Shown here: positions 16,927 to 24,992 of the stretch, piece after piece | Numbering within the stretch: the first letter of the stretch is position 1 | Layout: every line of letters begins with the position of its first letter | Notes under the pieces: generated by a model | What the model saw: the letters and a program-made list of their open reading frames with translations, nothing else | Told to the model about the DNA's origin: nothing | Database searches by the model: none | NCBI RefSeq assembly: GCF_000472525.1 | Contig: NZ_AWZT01000016.1 | Coordinates: forward strand, 39,397 to 103,396 | Direction of reading: 5' to 3' | From: Paraburkholderia dilworthii | GTDB taxonomy: Bacteria; Pseudomonadota; Gammaproteobacteria; Burkholderiales; Burkholderiaceae | Length of the DNA stretch: 64,000 nucleotides | Translations under genes and position numbers: made by a program

Positions 16927-17577
16927 TCACAATCGGGGAGCGAGATAGATCACCGCATAGATCGGCAACCAGCTGAGTACCACGAAGTACCAGTAGAGCG
17001 CGTTCTCGCTCACGTCGACGAAACGTTTTCCTTCGAAGGGACCGGTGAACAGCAGCACGGTCAGCACCGCGGTGTCCACGGTGTCGGTAATGAGGTGCGT
17101 GGTGTGCAAGCCGAGCAGCAGCCACACGACGGAACCGTATGCGTTGGTGTACCAGCTCACATTCAGTGCCGCGAATTCGAACCCGCGCACGACGAGAAAT
17201 GCCGCGGCGAACAGCAGGGCAACGCAGAGCCACAGGCGCGAGCGGGCGCGCTGCTGACGCTCGGCGGCGCGCTTGGCAAGCTGGTTCGGCCACATGCTCG
17301 CGAGCAGAATCGCGGTGTTCGCGGTGCCCCACAGTAGTTGAGGCGGCGCAGCATTGAGCGGCCAGTTCGCGGTGAGACCGCGCAGATAGAAGTACGCCAT
17401 TGCGGCGATGGCGAATACGGTGCCCTCGATCAGCATCAGGCACACGGTGCTCCACCACATCAGGCTGCGATGTCCGAAGCCGAAGCTCGGCAGATGGCGC
17501 ACGTCGAGCATCAATGCAGGCGTGGTGCCCGCGTCGTTCGACATCGCATTTGCAGGCACTTTGCGCAATTCCGTCAT
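16927..17577 (-). CDS. ctaE: Cytochrome c oxidase subunit III
   Basis: Subunit III of the haem-copper oxidase. Residues 30-216 hold five or more membrane helices with the subunit III features: F-E-F near residue 144, GLHTTHLITDT near residue 170, and the C-terminal YWYFVVLSWLPIYAVIY. At 216 residues it is the short bacterial form. It starts at the ATG at 17577 that overlaps the ctaD stop codon by 4 bases (ATGA), so it is translationally coupled to subunit I. Confidence 0.9.
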   Translation of the reverse strand: MTELRKVPANAMSNDAGTTPALMLDVRHLPSFGFGHRSLMWWSTVCLMLIEGTVFAIAAMAYFYLRGLTANWPLNAAPPQLLWGTANTAILLASMWPNQLAKRAAERQQRARSRLWLCVALLFAAAFLVVRGFEFAALNVSWYTNAYGSVVWLLLGLHTTHLITDTVDTAVLTVLLFTGPFEGKRFVDVSENALYWYFVVLSWLPIYAVIYLAPRL

Positions 17578-19538
17578 GGCCGTTGCTCCAGTTGGAGCGC
17601 GCGCCGGTTCTGCCCGCGATTGGGCCAGAACCAGCCGATCAACGCGATGGTGACGGGCACCGAGCCCCACACCACGGCCCACGGCGAAAAGATCGAGCCG
17701 ATGAACAGCACCGTGGTCGCCACCGCGCTGATAAACGGCCAGATGGAAGGCGACGGGAACAGCAGACGCAGATCCGGGAGCGCATCGAGCGCGGTGGTCG
17801 ACAGTACTTCGCGCGATTCGGCTGCAAGGCCGCTGACGTATGCGGGCTGGAGGGCAGGCTGCGCGGACGCCTCCCACAGCGGGTCGCGTCCGTGAACCAC
17901 GGGCAGCGCGTCGAAGTTGTGTGGCGGCGGCGGGCTCGTGGTGCTCCACTCGAGCGTGCCCGCGCCCCACGGGTCTGCACCCGCCACTTCGCCATGCCGG
18001 TAGCTGCGCAGCGCATTGACAATGAACATCAGCACGCTCACGCCGATCGTTATCGCGCCTGTCGTGGCAGCCAGGTTCATACCGTCCCAGCCCATGCCGT
18101 GCGGATAGGTCCATACACGCCGCGGCATGCCGTGCAGACCAAGCACGTGCATCGGAAAGAACGTGACGTTAAAGCCGATAAAAAACAGCCAGAATTGCAG
18201 ACGTCCCAGCGTTTCGTTCATCAGGCGGCCAGTCGCTTTCGGATACCAGTAGTAGAACGCGCCGAATAGCGGAAATACTGCGCCGCCGAGCAACACGTAA
18301 TGCAGATGCGCGACCACGAAGTATGTGTCGTGTACTTGCAAATCGAGGGAAACCGAACCGAGCATCACACCCGTCATGCCGCCCAGCACGAGAATGAAGA
18401 AAAAGCCGAGCGCGAACCACAACGGCGTTTTCAGGTTGAGGCGGCCGGTCCACAGCGTAGCGATCCAGCAGAAAACCTGCACGCCGGACGGGATCGCGAT
18501 CATCAGACTGGCGGCGGTAAAGAAGCTCTTGCCGAGCGCCGGGATGCTCGTCGCGAACATGTGATGCACCCATAGGCCAAAGGCGAGAAAGGCGGTCGTG
18601 ATCAGCGCGAGCACCATCACCGGATAGCCGAAAATCGGGCGGCGCGCGAAAGTGGGGATGATCGACGAAAGAAAGCCGAGCGGCGGAATGAAGATCAGAT
18701 ACACCTCGGGATGGCCGAAGAACCAGAAGAGGTGCTGCCACAACAGCACGTCGCCGCCGCGCGCCGCGTTGTAGAAATGCGTGCCCACGAGACGGTCGAG
18801 AATCAGCGCCGTGCTGCCGAGCATTACCGCCGGCATCGCGAACAGCACCATGAATTGCGTGATCAGCGTGGCCCACACGAATAGCGGCATGCGGTTGAGC
18901 GACATGCCGGGCGCGCGCATCTTGAAGATGGTCGTGATGAGGACCACCGCTTCGAGCAGCGCGGAAAGTTCGGTGAAGGTGATCATCTGCGCCCAGATGT
19001 CGACGCCTTTGCCCGTCGAATAATCTGGCCCGGCGAGCGGCACATAGCTGAACCAGCCTGCATCCGGACCCGCGCCGAGCAGGAAGGCCACATACAGCGT
19101 CGCGCCGCCGAACAGGAAGACCCAGTAGGCGTACGCATTCATCCGTGGAAAGGCGACGCTGCGCGCGCCGATCATCAGTGGTACGAGCCATGTGGCGACG
19201 GCCTGCATGATCGGCACCGCGAACAGGAACATCATCGTCGTGCCGTGAATCGTGAAGAGCTGGTTGTACAGTTCAGGACCGACGAGGCGATTGCCGGGCC
19301 GCGCAAGTTGCAGGCGCATGGCAAGCGCGAGCAGGCCGCCCAGCAGAAAGAAGACGAACGTGGTGATCACGAAGCGCCGTGCCACGGTCTTGTGATTTAC
19401 CGCCGATAGCCGGCCGAGCCATCCGGCCGGATCGCTCCAGGTGCGCGCAAGCGCATCGGCAATCTCCTGCCCGGCCGCGGGACCGTCCACCAGATGCGGT
19501 GCGCGTGGCGGCCTCGATGTGGAATGACGTTCGCTCAC
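17574..19538 (-). CDS. ctaD: Cytochrome c oxidase subunit I
   Basis: The catalytic subunit binding haems and CuB and reducing oxygen to water. It shows the haem ligand TIHGTTMMFLF near residue 92, the CuB-Tyr stretch HLFWFFGHPEVYLIF near residue 275, LWVHHMF near residue 325 and VAHLHYVLLGG near residue 405. Its tail continues about 110 residues past the core with two more helices. The start is a GTG at 19538 (VSERHSTSR), whose GTGA overlaps the ctaC stop by 4 bases; no in-frame ATG exists before the first membrane helix. Length 654 residues. Confidence 0.92.
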   Translation of the reverse strand: MSERHSTSRPPRAPHLVDGPAAGQEIADALARTWSDPAGWLGRLSAVNHKTVARRFVITTFVFFLLGGLLALAMRLQLARPGNRLVGPELYNQLFTIHGTTMMFLFAVPIMQAVATWLVPLMIGARSVAFPRMNAYAYWVFLFGGATLYVAFLLGAGPDAGWFSYVPLAGPDYSTGKGVDIWAQMITFTELSALLEAVVLITTIFKMRAPGMSLNRMPLFVWATLITQFMVLFAMPAVMLGSTALILDRLVGTHFYNAARGGDVLLWQHLFWFFGHPEVYLIFIPPLGFLSSIIPTFARRPIFGYPVMVLALITTAFLAFGLWVHHMFATSIPALGKSFFTAASLMIAIPSGVQVFCWIATLWTGRLNLKTPLWFALGFFFILVLGGMTGVMLGSVSLDLQVHDTYFVVAHLHYVLLGGAVFPLFGAFYYWYPKATGRLMNETLGRLQFWLFFIGFNVTFFPMHVLGLHGMPRRVWTYPHGMGWDGMNLAATTGAITIGVSVLMFIVNALRSYRHGEVAGADPWGAGTLEWSTTSPPPPHNFDALPVVHGRDPLWEASAQPALQPAYVSGLAAESREVLSTTALDALPDLRLLFPSPSIWPFISAVATTVLFIGSIFSPWAVVWGSVPVTIALIGWFWPNRGQNRRALQLEQRP

Positions 19539-20620
19539 TGGAGAGTCCCGATCCATGCAACGAGGGCATTGATGTCCTGCGCCGACAACTGGCTTGCGGG
19601 CATCGTGGTGCCGGGCTTCATGCTGCCGGGCGCCTTGATCCACGATTCCAGGTTGGCGGGCGTGTTTTCGAATGTTCCGGCGGCGAGCATCGGGCGGCTC
19701 ATTACGTGCGTGAGATCGGGGCCGAGTACGCCCTGCGCCGACGTGCCGCGCACTGTGTGGCAACCGGCGCAGTTGCCGGTCGTGAAGAGGCGCTCGCCTT
19801 GCGCCTGTAGCGTGTTGACCGGCTGCGGCGCGGGCGCGCGTTGTCGCGCGACCCATGCGTCGTATTGGGCGGGCGGCTCGGCGACCACCGTGAATGCCAT
19901 CAGCGCGTGTTCGAGGCCGCAGAACTCGGCGCACTGTCCGCGATAGGTCCCTGCGCGGTCGGCGCGAAATTCGATCGTCGATTCACGGCCGGGAATCATG
20001 TCCTTCTTGCCGTGCAGATTCGGCACCCAGAACGTGTGGATCACGTCGTCCGCCTTCAGCGAGATGACGACGGGCCGCCCAACCGGCACGTGCAGCTCGT
20101 TCGCGACGGCGAATCCGCCGCCGGGCGTGTCGTCTGCGTAACGCGCTTCCCACCACCACTGGTGCCCGGTCATCTCCAGATGAACCGCGTCGGCGACGGG
20201 CAGGCGCGACAGCGCGCGATCGGTCACGATGTCGGCGAGCAGCAACCCGAATAGCAACACGACCGACGCAATCGACGCCCCGCTCACCACACGGCGCACG
20301 CGTTTCTCGGGGCGTTCGAGCGAGTCGAGATCGGGGCGCGCATCGCGGCTCGAACGCGGCGCACGCGCCACCGCCAGCAGCAGCGCGATCAGCACGGTCG
20401 CGAACACGAGCGCGCAGACCGTCAGCGTCAAATTCCACAGTGAGAAGATGTGCGCGGCCTGCACGCCTGCCGGACTGAGGGCATCATGGGCAGGGGCGGC
20501 CTTCGCTTCCGAGGTCAGAGCGCTGCAAAGTGCGGCGCCAAGCCCGGGGAGAGCCCCGCCACGCGGCAGCATTGCTGCTGGGCTTGCCAGCCGGCTTCGA
20601 GGTGCTGGGCCTGTTTGCAT
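19535..20620 (-). CDS. ctaC: Cytochrome c oxidase subunit II with fused cytochrome c domain
   Basis: Subunit II of caa3 type. After a signal-like N-terminus and two membrane helices (about residues 60-80 and 112-130) comes the cupredoxin domain with HQWWWEARY near residue 152, VIHTFWVPNLHGKKDMIPG near residue 188, and the CuA ligands QCAEFCGLEHALM near residue 229. A C-terminal cytochrome c domain is fused, with CAGCH near residue 284 and the Met ligand near KPGTTMP. The fused haem marks it as caa3 oxidase. It is the first gene of a leftward operon of six genes. The ribosome binding site at 20620 is weak; an internal Met at residue 17 is an alternative start. Confidence 0.92.
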   Translation of the reverse strand: MQTGPAPRSRLASPAAMLPRGGALPGLGAALCSALTSEAKAAPAHDALSPAGVQAAHIFSLWNLTLTVCALVFATVLIALLLAVARAPRSSRDARPDLDSLERPEKRVRRVVSGASIASVVLLFGLLLADIVTDRALSRLPVADAVHLEMTGHQWWWEARYADDTPGGGFAVANELHVPVGRPVVISLKADDVIHTFWVPNLHGKKDMIPGRESTIEFRADRAGTYRGQCAEFCGLEHALMAFTVVAEPPAQYDAWVARQRAPAPQPVNTLQAQGERLFTTGNCAGCHTVRGTSAQGVLGPDLTHVMSRPMLAAGTFENTPANLESWIKAPGSMKPGTTMPASQLSAQDINALVAWIGTLQ

Positions 20621-20932
20621 GCTTCGATGAGAGGGTCGGTGGGGCGTTTGCGAGTGGGTAGCAATCGCTGTACCTTGCCGTCCCCGGAGTGGCGCTGCTT
20701 TCAGAGCCTTACAGGCGGCCGTGGCGGCTTATGGAAACACCGCTTCATATCGCAGGCGTTCGCTAATAAAATGGCGCAATGCGCATAGAGCCGCAAAGGA
20801 CCGGCTTGCTCGGGCTTTAAGTGCGTCAGGCGCGAAACACGACGGAACAGTAGAAGACAATACGCGGTGCGCCGTCCTCGGCGCATGAAATTGCAGACTA
20901 GGTCGTCGGCCTATTCTCCAGGGAGCAGGTTA
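20621..20932. other. Divergent promoter region, no gene
   Basis: This 312-base gap separates the caa3 operon from the hybrid kinase gene. It must contain promoters for both, but I see no convincing -35/-10 pair, FNR box, terminator or small reading frame. GGGAGCAGGT at 20921-20930 is the ribosome binding site of the kinase. Confidence 0.5.
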
Positions 20933-23275
20933 ATGGCGCATGCATACGAGCCCGATGACATCATTCAGAACTGGGCGAACATCTGGGTTCAATCTCTGCG
21001 CGACTATGCGGTGATCGGCCTATCCGAAGACGGCTGCATCCGCTCGTGGAATCCTGGCGGTGAGGTCATCCACGGTTTTCGCGAGGACGAGGTCGTCGGT
21101 AAGTCGCTGGATATCTTCTATACGGCCGAAGGGCGCGCGCAGGGGCTGCCGCAAGCGGCGCTCGACACGGCGCGCCGCGAAGGGCGCTTCGAGGGCGAAG
21201 GCTGGCGCGTGCGCAAGGACGGCCAGGTGTTCTGGGCGAGCGTCGTGCTCACGGCGCTGCGTTCGGGAAACGGCACGCTTCTCGGCTTCGGCGAGATCGT
21301 GCGCGACATGACCGACAAGAAAACGGTGCACGACGCGGTGCTCGAAAGCGAGCGGCGCTTTCGTCTGCTCGTCGACGGCGTGACCGATTACGCGATCTTC
21401 ATGCTGTCGCCGGAAGGCATGATCACCAACTGGAACTCGGGCGCGCGCCGCATCAAGGGCTATGCGGCCAGTGAAATCATCGGCTCGCATTTTTCGCGCT
21501 TCTATACGCCGGAGGACGCGGCGACCGGACTGCCGCAGCGCGGCCTTGCCGCGGCTGCGCGTGACGGCCGCTTCGAAGCCGAAGGCTGGCGCGTGCGCAA
21601 GGACGGCTCGCGTTTCTGGGCGCACGTCGTGATCGACGCGATCCGCGACGGCGGCGCGCTAGTGGGATTCGCGAAGATCACGCGCGATATCACCGAGCGC
21701 ATGGAAGCGAATCGTCTGCTGGAAGAGACGCGCATCGCGCTCGTGCAGTCGCAGAAAATGGAAGCCATCGGCAAGCTCACAGGCGGCGTCGCGCATGATT
21801 TCAACAACGTCATGCAAATTCTGCGCGGCAACCTCGAACTGCTCGAAAGCCGCCATAAACGGGACGGCTGGACGCGCGAGCGTCTCGACAAGGCAATCGA
21901 CGCAGTCGATCGCGGCGCGAAGCTCGCGTCGCAATTGCTCGCGTTCGGACGCCAGCAGCCATTGCGGCCTATCGTCATCAATCTTGCGTCCGCAATTCGG
22001 GGCATGGACGACCTGTTGCGCCGCGCGCTCGGCGAAACGGTCGAGATCGAAACGGTGGTGGCGGGCGGACTGTGGAATACGCTCGTCGACGTGCATCAGA
22101 TGGAAAACGTGATCCTCAATCTCGCGATCAATGCACGCGACGCGATGAAGGAGGGCGGCAAGCTGACGATGGAAGTGTCGAACTCGATGCTCGACGATCA
22201 GTATGTTGCAGGCTTTCCCGACGTGCCCGCGGGCCAGTATGTGATGCTTGCCGTAACCGACACCGGTATGGGCATGCCGCCCGAAATCGTGCAGCGCGCA
22301 TTCGATCCGTTTTTCACGACCAAACCCGAAGGCGAGGGCACCGGCCTCGGCCTCAGCATGGCCTACGGCTTCGTGAAGCAGAGCGGCGGCCACATCAGGA
22401 TTTACAGCGAAGTCGGACACGGCACGACGGTCAAGATCTATCTGCCGCGCTCGATGGAAGACGCGGTCGAGACGCCGCCCTCGCAGCCGGTGACGCTGCT
22501 CGGCGGGACCGAAACGATTCTGGTCGTGGAAGACGACCAGGAGGTGCAATCGACGGTGGTCGACACGCTCTCAGGCCTCGGCTATTCCGTGCTGAAGGCG
22601 AACGACGCGGAGCAGGCGCTCGCGGTGGTGCGCAGCGGCGTGCATATCGACCTTCTGTTTACCGACGTGGTGATGCCCGGTCCGCTGCGCAGCCCGGCGA
22701 TGGTGGCGCAGGCGGTGCAGTTGTTGCCGCGCATGAAGGTGCTTTTCACGTCCGGCTATACGCAGAACGCGATCGTGCACGGCGGGCGGCTCGATCCGGG
22801 TGTCGAATTGCTGAGCAAGCCGTACAGCCGCGAACAGTTGGCGTACAAGATCCGTCAGATACTCGGCGTTTCTCCGCTCGCCCGCAACGGCGACGGCGCA
22901 GAAATGCAGGAATCGGCGGCTGACGCGGCTCTGCGCCTGCTGCTCGTCGACGACGATCTCGAGACGTCCGAGGCAATCGGCGAGTTGCTGAAACTGCTGG
23001 GTCACGATCCGGCCGTTACGAGCTCGCCGCAGGAAGCGCTGCGCATGCTGGAAGAACAACCGTTTGACGTGCTGATCACCGATCTGTCCATGCCGGTCAT
23101 GCCAGGCCTCGAACTTGCACAACGGGCCGCGCAATTGCGGCCCACGCTACGCGTGATTTTTGCGTCGGGTCACGAAATGCCTCCAGTGAACACACTGCCG
23201 TTTCGCTGGGGAGCGCTTCGCAAGCCATATGGCGTGGACGAACTAAACGCGATGCTGCGCGGCTTCGACTACTAA
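20933..23275 (+). CDS. Hybrid histidine kinase, PAS-PAS-HisKA-HATPase-REC-REC
   Basis: This soluble 780-residue hybrid kinase lacks membrane segments, so it senses a cytoplasmic signal. Order of domains: PAS at about residues 15-140, a second PAS at 150-272 very like the first, HisKA with phospho-His at about 288 (VAHDFNN), HATPase_c to about 510 with G1/G2 boxes DTGMGMP and GTGLGLSMAYG, a REC at about 525-640 with Asp578, and a second REC at about 665-780 with Asp717. No DNA-binding output is attached. The ATG at 20933 follows GGGAGCAGG; an in-frame upstream extension is not supported. A second kinase of the same build lies at 29686-31854. Confidence 0.9.
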   Translation: MAHAYEPDDIIQNWANIWVQSLRDYAVIGLSEDGCIRSWNPGGEVIHGFREDEVVGKSLDIFYTAEGRAQGLPQAALDTARREGRFEGEGWRVRKDGQVFWASVVLTALRSGNGTLLGFGEIVRDMTDKKTVHDAVLESERRFRLLVDGVTDYAIFMLSPEGMITNWNSGARRIKGYAASEIIGSHFSRFYTPEDAATGLPQRGLAAAARDGRFEAEGWRVRKDGSRFWAHVVIDAIRDGGALVGFAKITRDITERMEANRLLEETRIALVQSQKMEAIGKLTGGVAHDFNNVMQILRGNLELLESRHKRDGWTRERLDKAIDAVDRGAKLASQLLAFGRQQPLRPIVINLASAIRGMDDLLRRALGETVEIETVVAGGLWNTLVDVHQMENVILNLAINARDAMKEGGKLTMEVSNSMLDDQYVAGFPDVPAGQYVMLAVTDTGMGMPPEIVQRAFDPFFTTKPEGEGTGLGLSMAYGFVKQSGGHIRIYSEVGHGTTVKIYLPRSMEDAVETPPSQPVTLLGGTETILVVEDDQEVQSTVVDTLSGLGYSVLKANDAEQALAVVRSGVHIDLLFTDVVMPGPLRSPAMVAQAVQLLPRMKVLFTSGYTQNAIVHGGRLDPGVELLSKPYSREQLAYKIRQILGVSPLARNGDGAEMQESAADAALRLLLVDDDLETSEAIGELLKLLGHDPAVTSSPQEALRMLEEQPFDVLITDLSMPVMPGLELAQRAAQLRPTLRVIFASGHEMPPVNTLPFRWGALRKPYGVDELNAMLRGFDY

Positions 23276-23336
23276 TTGCAATAGGCGGCCCAGCGAGGCC
23301 GCGTCGCGCGGCCCGCGCTTCGGATTCGCGCTGAGA

Positions 23337-23825
23337 TCAAGGTCCGCTGCGTAAAGCGTCTGCCGTATCGGGCCGATCCGGCAGATCCGGTGTGCCGCGC
23401 GCAACCGTCTGCCCGGACTGCCGCGCGTCGTGTTTCGCGCCGCGCCGGATAGGCGGCAATCCGCTGATCTTCTCGGCCAGCATCCGCTCGTACACGCCGA
23501 AGTGCAAATCGACTTCCTCCTGCGTGACCACGGTCACGAAGATGCGCACTTGCGAGGGCATTAAACCGAGCACGGTGGCGATCGCCGTCTCGAGTTGCGG
23601 CGCGCAAAGCCGGTCTTCGGCAAACGTGGTTCCGACCGATACGTCGTACGATTTTTCCTCTCGCACCGCAACATCCACGAGCCGCGCGCGTGCGCTCATA
23701 TTGTTCTCGATCGCAATGCGCATGACGTCGACGGCGGTCCGCATGCCTTCCGTGGGAAAGCCCCGTGGCGAGCGCAAGCACACGCGATGCCGTCCAAGAG
23801 TGAGCCAGTCCGAATCGAATTCCAT
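23337..23825 (-). CDS. Conserved-looking hypothetical protein
   Basis: This 162-residue soluble protein is not recognised. Residues 1-115 alternate charged and hydrophobic patches and look folded, with an RTAVDVMRIAIENN helix; residues from about 120 are Arg/Asp/Pro-rich and look disordered. It has no signal peptide, membrane helix or obvious catalytic motif. It has a good ribosome binding site (GGAG and AAGG before the ATG at 23825). It is divergent from the heat-shock genes that follow and convergent with the hybrid kinase. Confidence 0.65.
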   Translation of the reverse strand: MEFDSDWLTLGRHRVCLRSPRGFPTEGMRTAVDVMRIAIENNMSARARLVDVAVREEKSYDVSVGTTFAEDRLCAPQLETAIATVLGLMPSQVRIFVTVVTQEEVDLHFGVYERMLAEKISGLPPIRRGAKHDARQSGQTVARGTPDLPDRPDTADALRSGP

Positions 23826-23907
23826 GCCTTTTCTCCGACACTTTTGACCTCGCAGGACTATGTGGTTTTACTTCTGTTTTTCAAGGCCGAAAATTTTCGC
23901 GAAGGGT

Positions 23908-23932
23908 CTTGAAATCGTTTTGCCGGGATCTA
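23908..23932 (+). promoter_or_regulatory. Candidate heat-shock (sigma-32) promoter
   Basis: CTTGAAA at 23908-23914 matches the sigma-32 -35 element exactly. The expected -10 (CCCCATnT) is only weakly present downstream around CGGGATCTATTT, so the call rests on the -35 and its place upstream of two small heat-shock protein genes. Confidence 0.3.
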
Positions 23933-24039
23933 TTTTAGATTCCGCTCAGGCAGACGCGCCGTTCCGGCGGCGCGCTGCGTGTTTCGATTTGTCTGTCAGC
24001 GGGTGCGGGCGGGCGGACTGGAGCGCGTAGGCCCGTCCG

Positions 24040-24073
24040 TCTCCTCGCCACGGCACCGGCACTACCGAGGAGG
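24040..24073 (+). promoter_or_regulatory. Candidate RNA thermometer hiding the hsp20 ribosome binding site
   Basis: TCTCCTCG at 24040-24047 can pair over 8 bases (seven Watson-Crick, one G-U) with CGAGGAGG at 24066-24073, which contains the Shine-Dalgarno sequence of the first hsp20 gene, whose ATG is at 24082. The loop is 18 bases. Such a short stem with the ribosome binding site in one arm is the usual plan of heat-controlled leaders of small heat-shock genes. It lacks an obvious ROSE-type UUGCU element, so it would be a different thermometer type. Confidence 0.45.
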
Positions 24074-24081
24074 AAACGATC

Positions 24082-24522
24082 ATGAGTGACCTTTACTTCG
24101 CGACCGACCTGTTCAGCCAGTTCGATCGTCTGCAGCAGCAGATGTCGGCGCTGTTCGGCGGTTTTCCTTCGAGCATCCGCTCAGGCCGTCTGTCGGCCTT
24201 TCCGCAAATCAATATCGGCACCACCGACGACTCGATCGAGATCGTCGCGTTCGCGCCGGGTATCGACGCGTCGCAACTCGAGGTGTCGATCGACAAGGGC
24301 TTGCTGACGATTGCGGGCGAACGCAAGCGCGTCGCGCCCGAGGCGGACGAGTCCACGCGTCAATACGCACAGGAGCGATTTACCGGCTCGTTCCGCCGCG
24401 TGATCGAACTGCCGCAACAGGCCGATCCCGACAAGGTCGAGGCGCACTATACGAACGGCTGCCTGTCGATTAGCGTCGGCAAGCGCGAATCGTCCAGGCC
24501 TCGCGCAATCACCATTCAGTGA
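24082..24522 (+). CDS. Small heat-shock protein, Hsp20 family
   Basis: This is an alpha-crystallin-domain chaperone that binds unfolding proteins without ATP. The N-terminal arm MSDLYFATDLFSQFDRLQQQM (about 35 residues) precedes the alpha-crystallin domain at about residues 36-140 with IVAFAPGIDASQLEVSIDKG, the GxL-type motif NGCLSISV and the RPRAITIQ end. It has an AGGAGG 8 bases upstream that may be sequestered. It is the first of two adjacent hsp20 genes, 23 bases apart, in one transcript ending at a strong terminator. Not otherwise distinguished from IbpA-like or HspA-like members. Confidence 0.9.
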   Translation: MSDLYFATDLFSQFDRLQQQMSALFGGFPSSIRSGRLSAFPQINIGTTDDSIEIVAFAPGIDASQLEVSIDKGLLTIAGERKRVAPEADESTRQYAQERFTGSFRRVIELPQQADPDKVEAHYTNGCLSISVGKRESSRPRAITIQ

Positions 24523-24545
24523 TCTCACCGATGATGGAGCGAATC

Positions 24546-24953
24546 ATGAACGATACGACCGAAGTTGTTCAGAAGGAGCAGCAGCCCGTCGCGCGCGGCG
24601 AGCGCGAGCCGGCTGAGCCGCGCACGACGCTTACGCCGCCTGTCGACGTGATCGAGAACGCGCATGGCGTCACGCTGTGGGCGGACCTGCCGGGTGTGTC
24701 GAAAGAGAAACTGGAAGTGCGCGTGCACGACGGCAATTTGCATATCGAGGCAGAAGCGAGTGTGCCGACGCGCGCTGGTTTGCGTCTGCAACACGCGGAA
24801 ATCCGCGCGCCGCATTTCTCGCGTTCATTCACGCTGGGAGCGGAATTCGACACGTCCAAGATCGAGGCGAACCTGCAGGACGGTGTGCTGAAGCTCGTCA
24901 TTCCGCGACGCGAAGAAGCGCGGCCACGCCGCATCGAAGTGAACGTCGGCTAA
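24546..24953 (+). CDS. Small heat-shock protein, Hsp20 family (second copy)
   Basis: A 135-residue alpha-crystallin-domain protein distinct from its neighbour. A charged N-terminal arm of about 30 residues (TTEVVQKEQQPVARG) is followed by the domain with VTLWADLPGVSKEKLEVRVHD, the NLHIEAEA strand, RSFTLGAEFDTSKIEA and GVLKLVIPR. I start it at the ATG at 24546, which has GGAGCG five bases upstream; an earlier in-frame GTG overlaps the first gene's stop codon. Being unlike the first Hsp20, the two may form mixed oligomers. Confidence 0.88.
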   Translation: MNDTTEVVQKEQQPVARGEREPAEPRTTLTPPVDVIENAHGVTLWADLPGVSKEKLEVRVHDGNLHIEAEASVPTRAGLRLQHAEIRAPHFSRSFTLGAEFDTSKIEANLQDGVLKLVIPRREEARPRRIEVNVG

Positions 24954-24962
24954 TGCCGCTTG

Positions 24963-24992
24963 CCACGGCCCCGCGCGGGGCCGTGGTTTTTA
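24963..24992 (+). terminator. Intrinsic terminator of the hsp20 operon
   Basis: An 11-base GC-rich perfect stem (CCACGGCCCCG / CGGGGCCGTGG) with a two-base loop is followed by TTTTTAT. It ends the hsp20 transcript and overlaps the 3' end of the convergent glycosyltransferase gene at 24990. Confidence 0.85.

Noticed and set aside
16927..18114. A long minus-strand frame that runs from subunit III upstream into subunit I
   Set aside because: The extra N-terminal part is a shadow of subunit I; the genuine start is the ATG at 17577 overlapping the ctaD stop codon.
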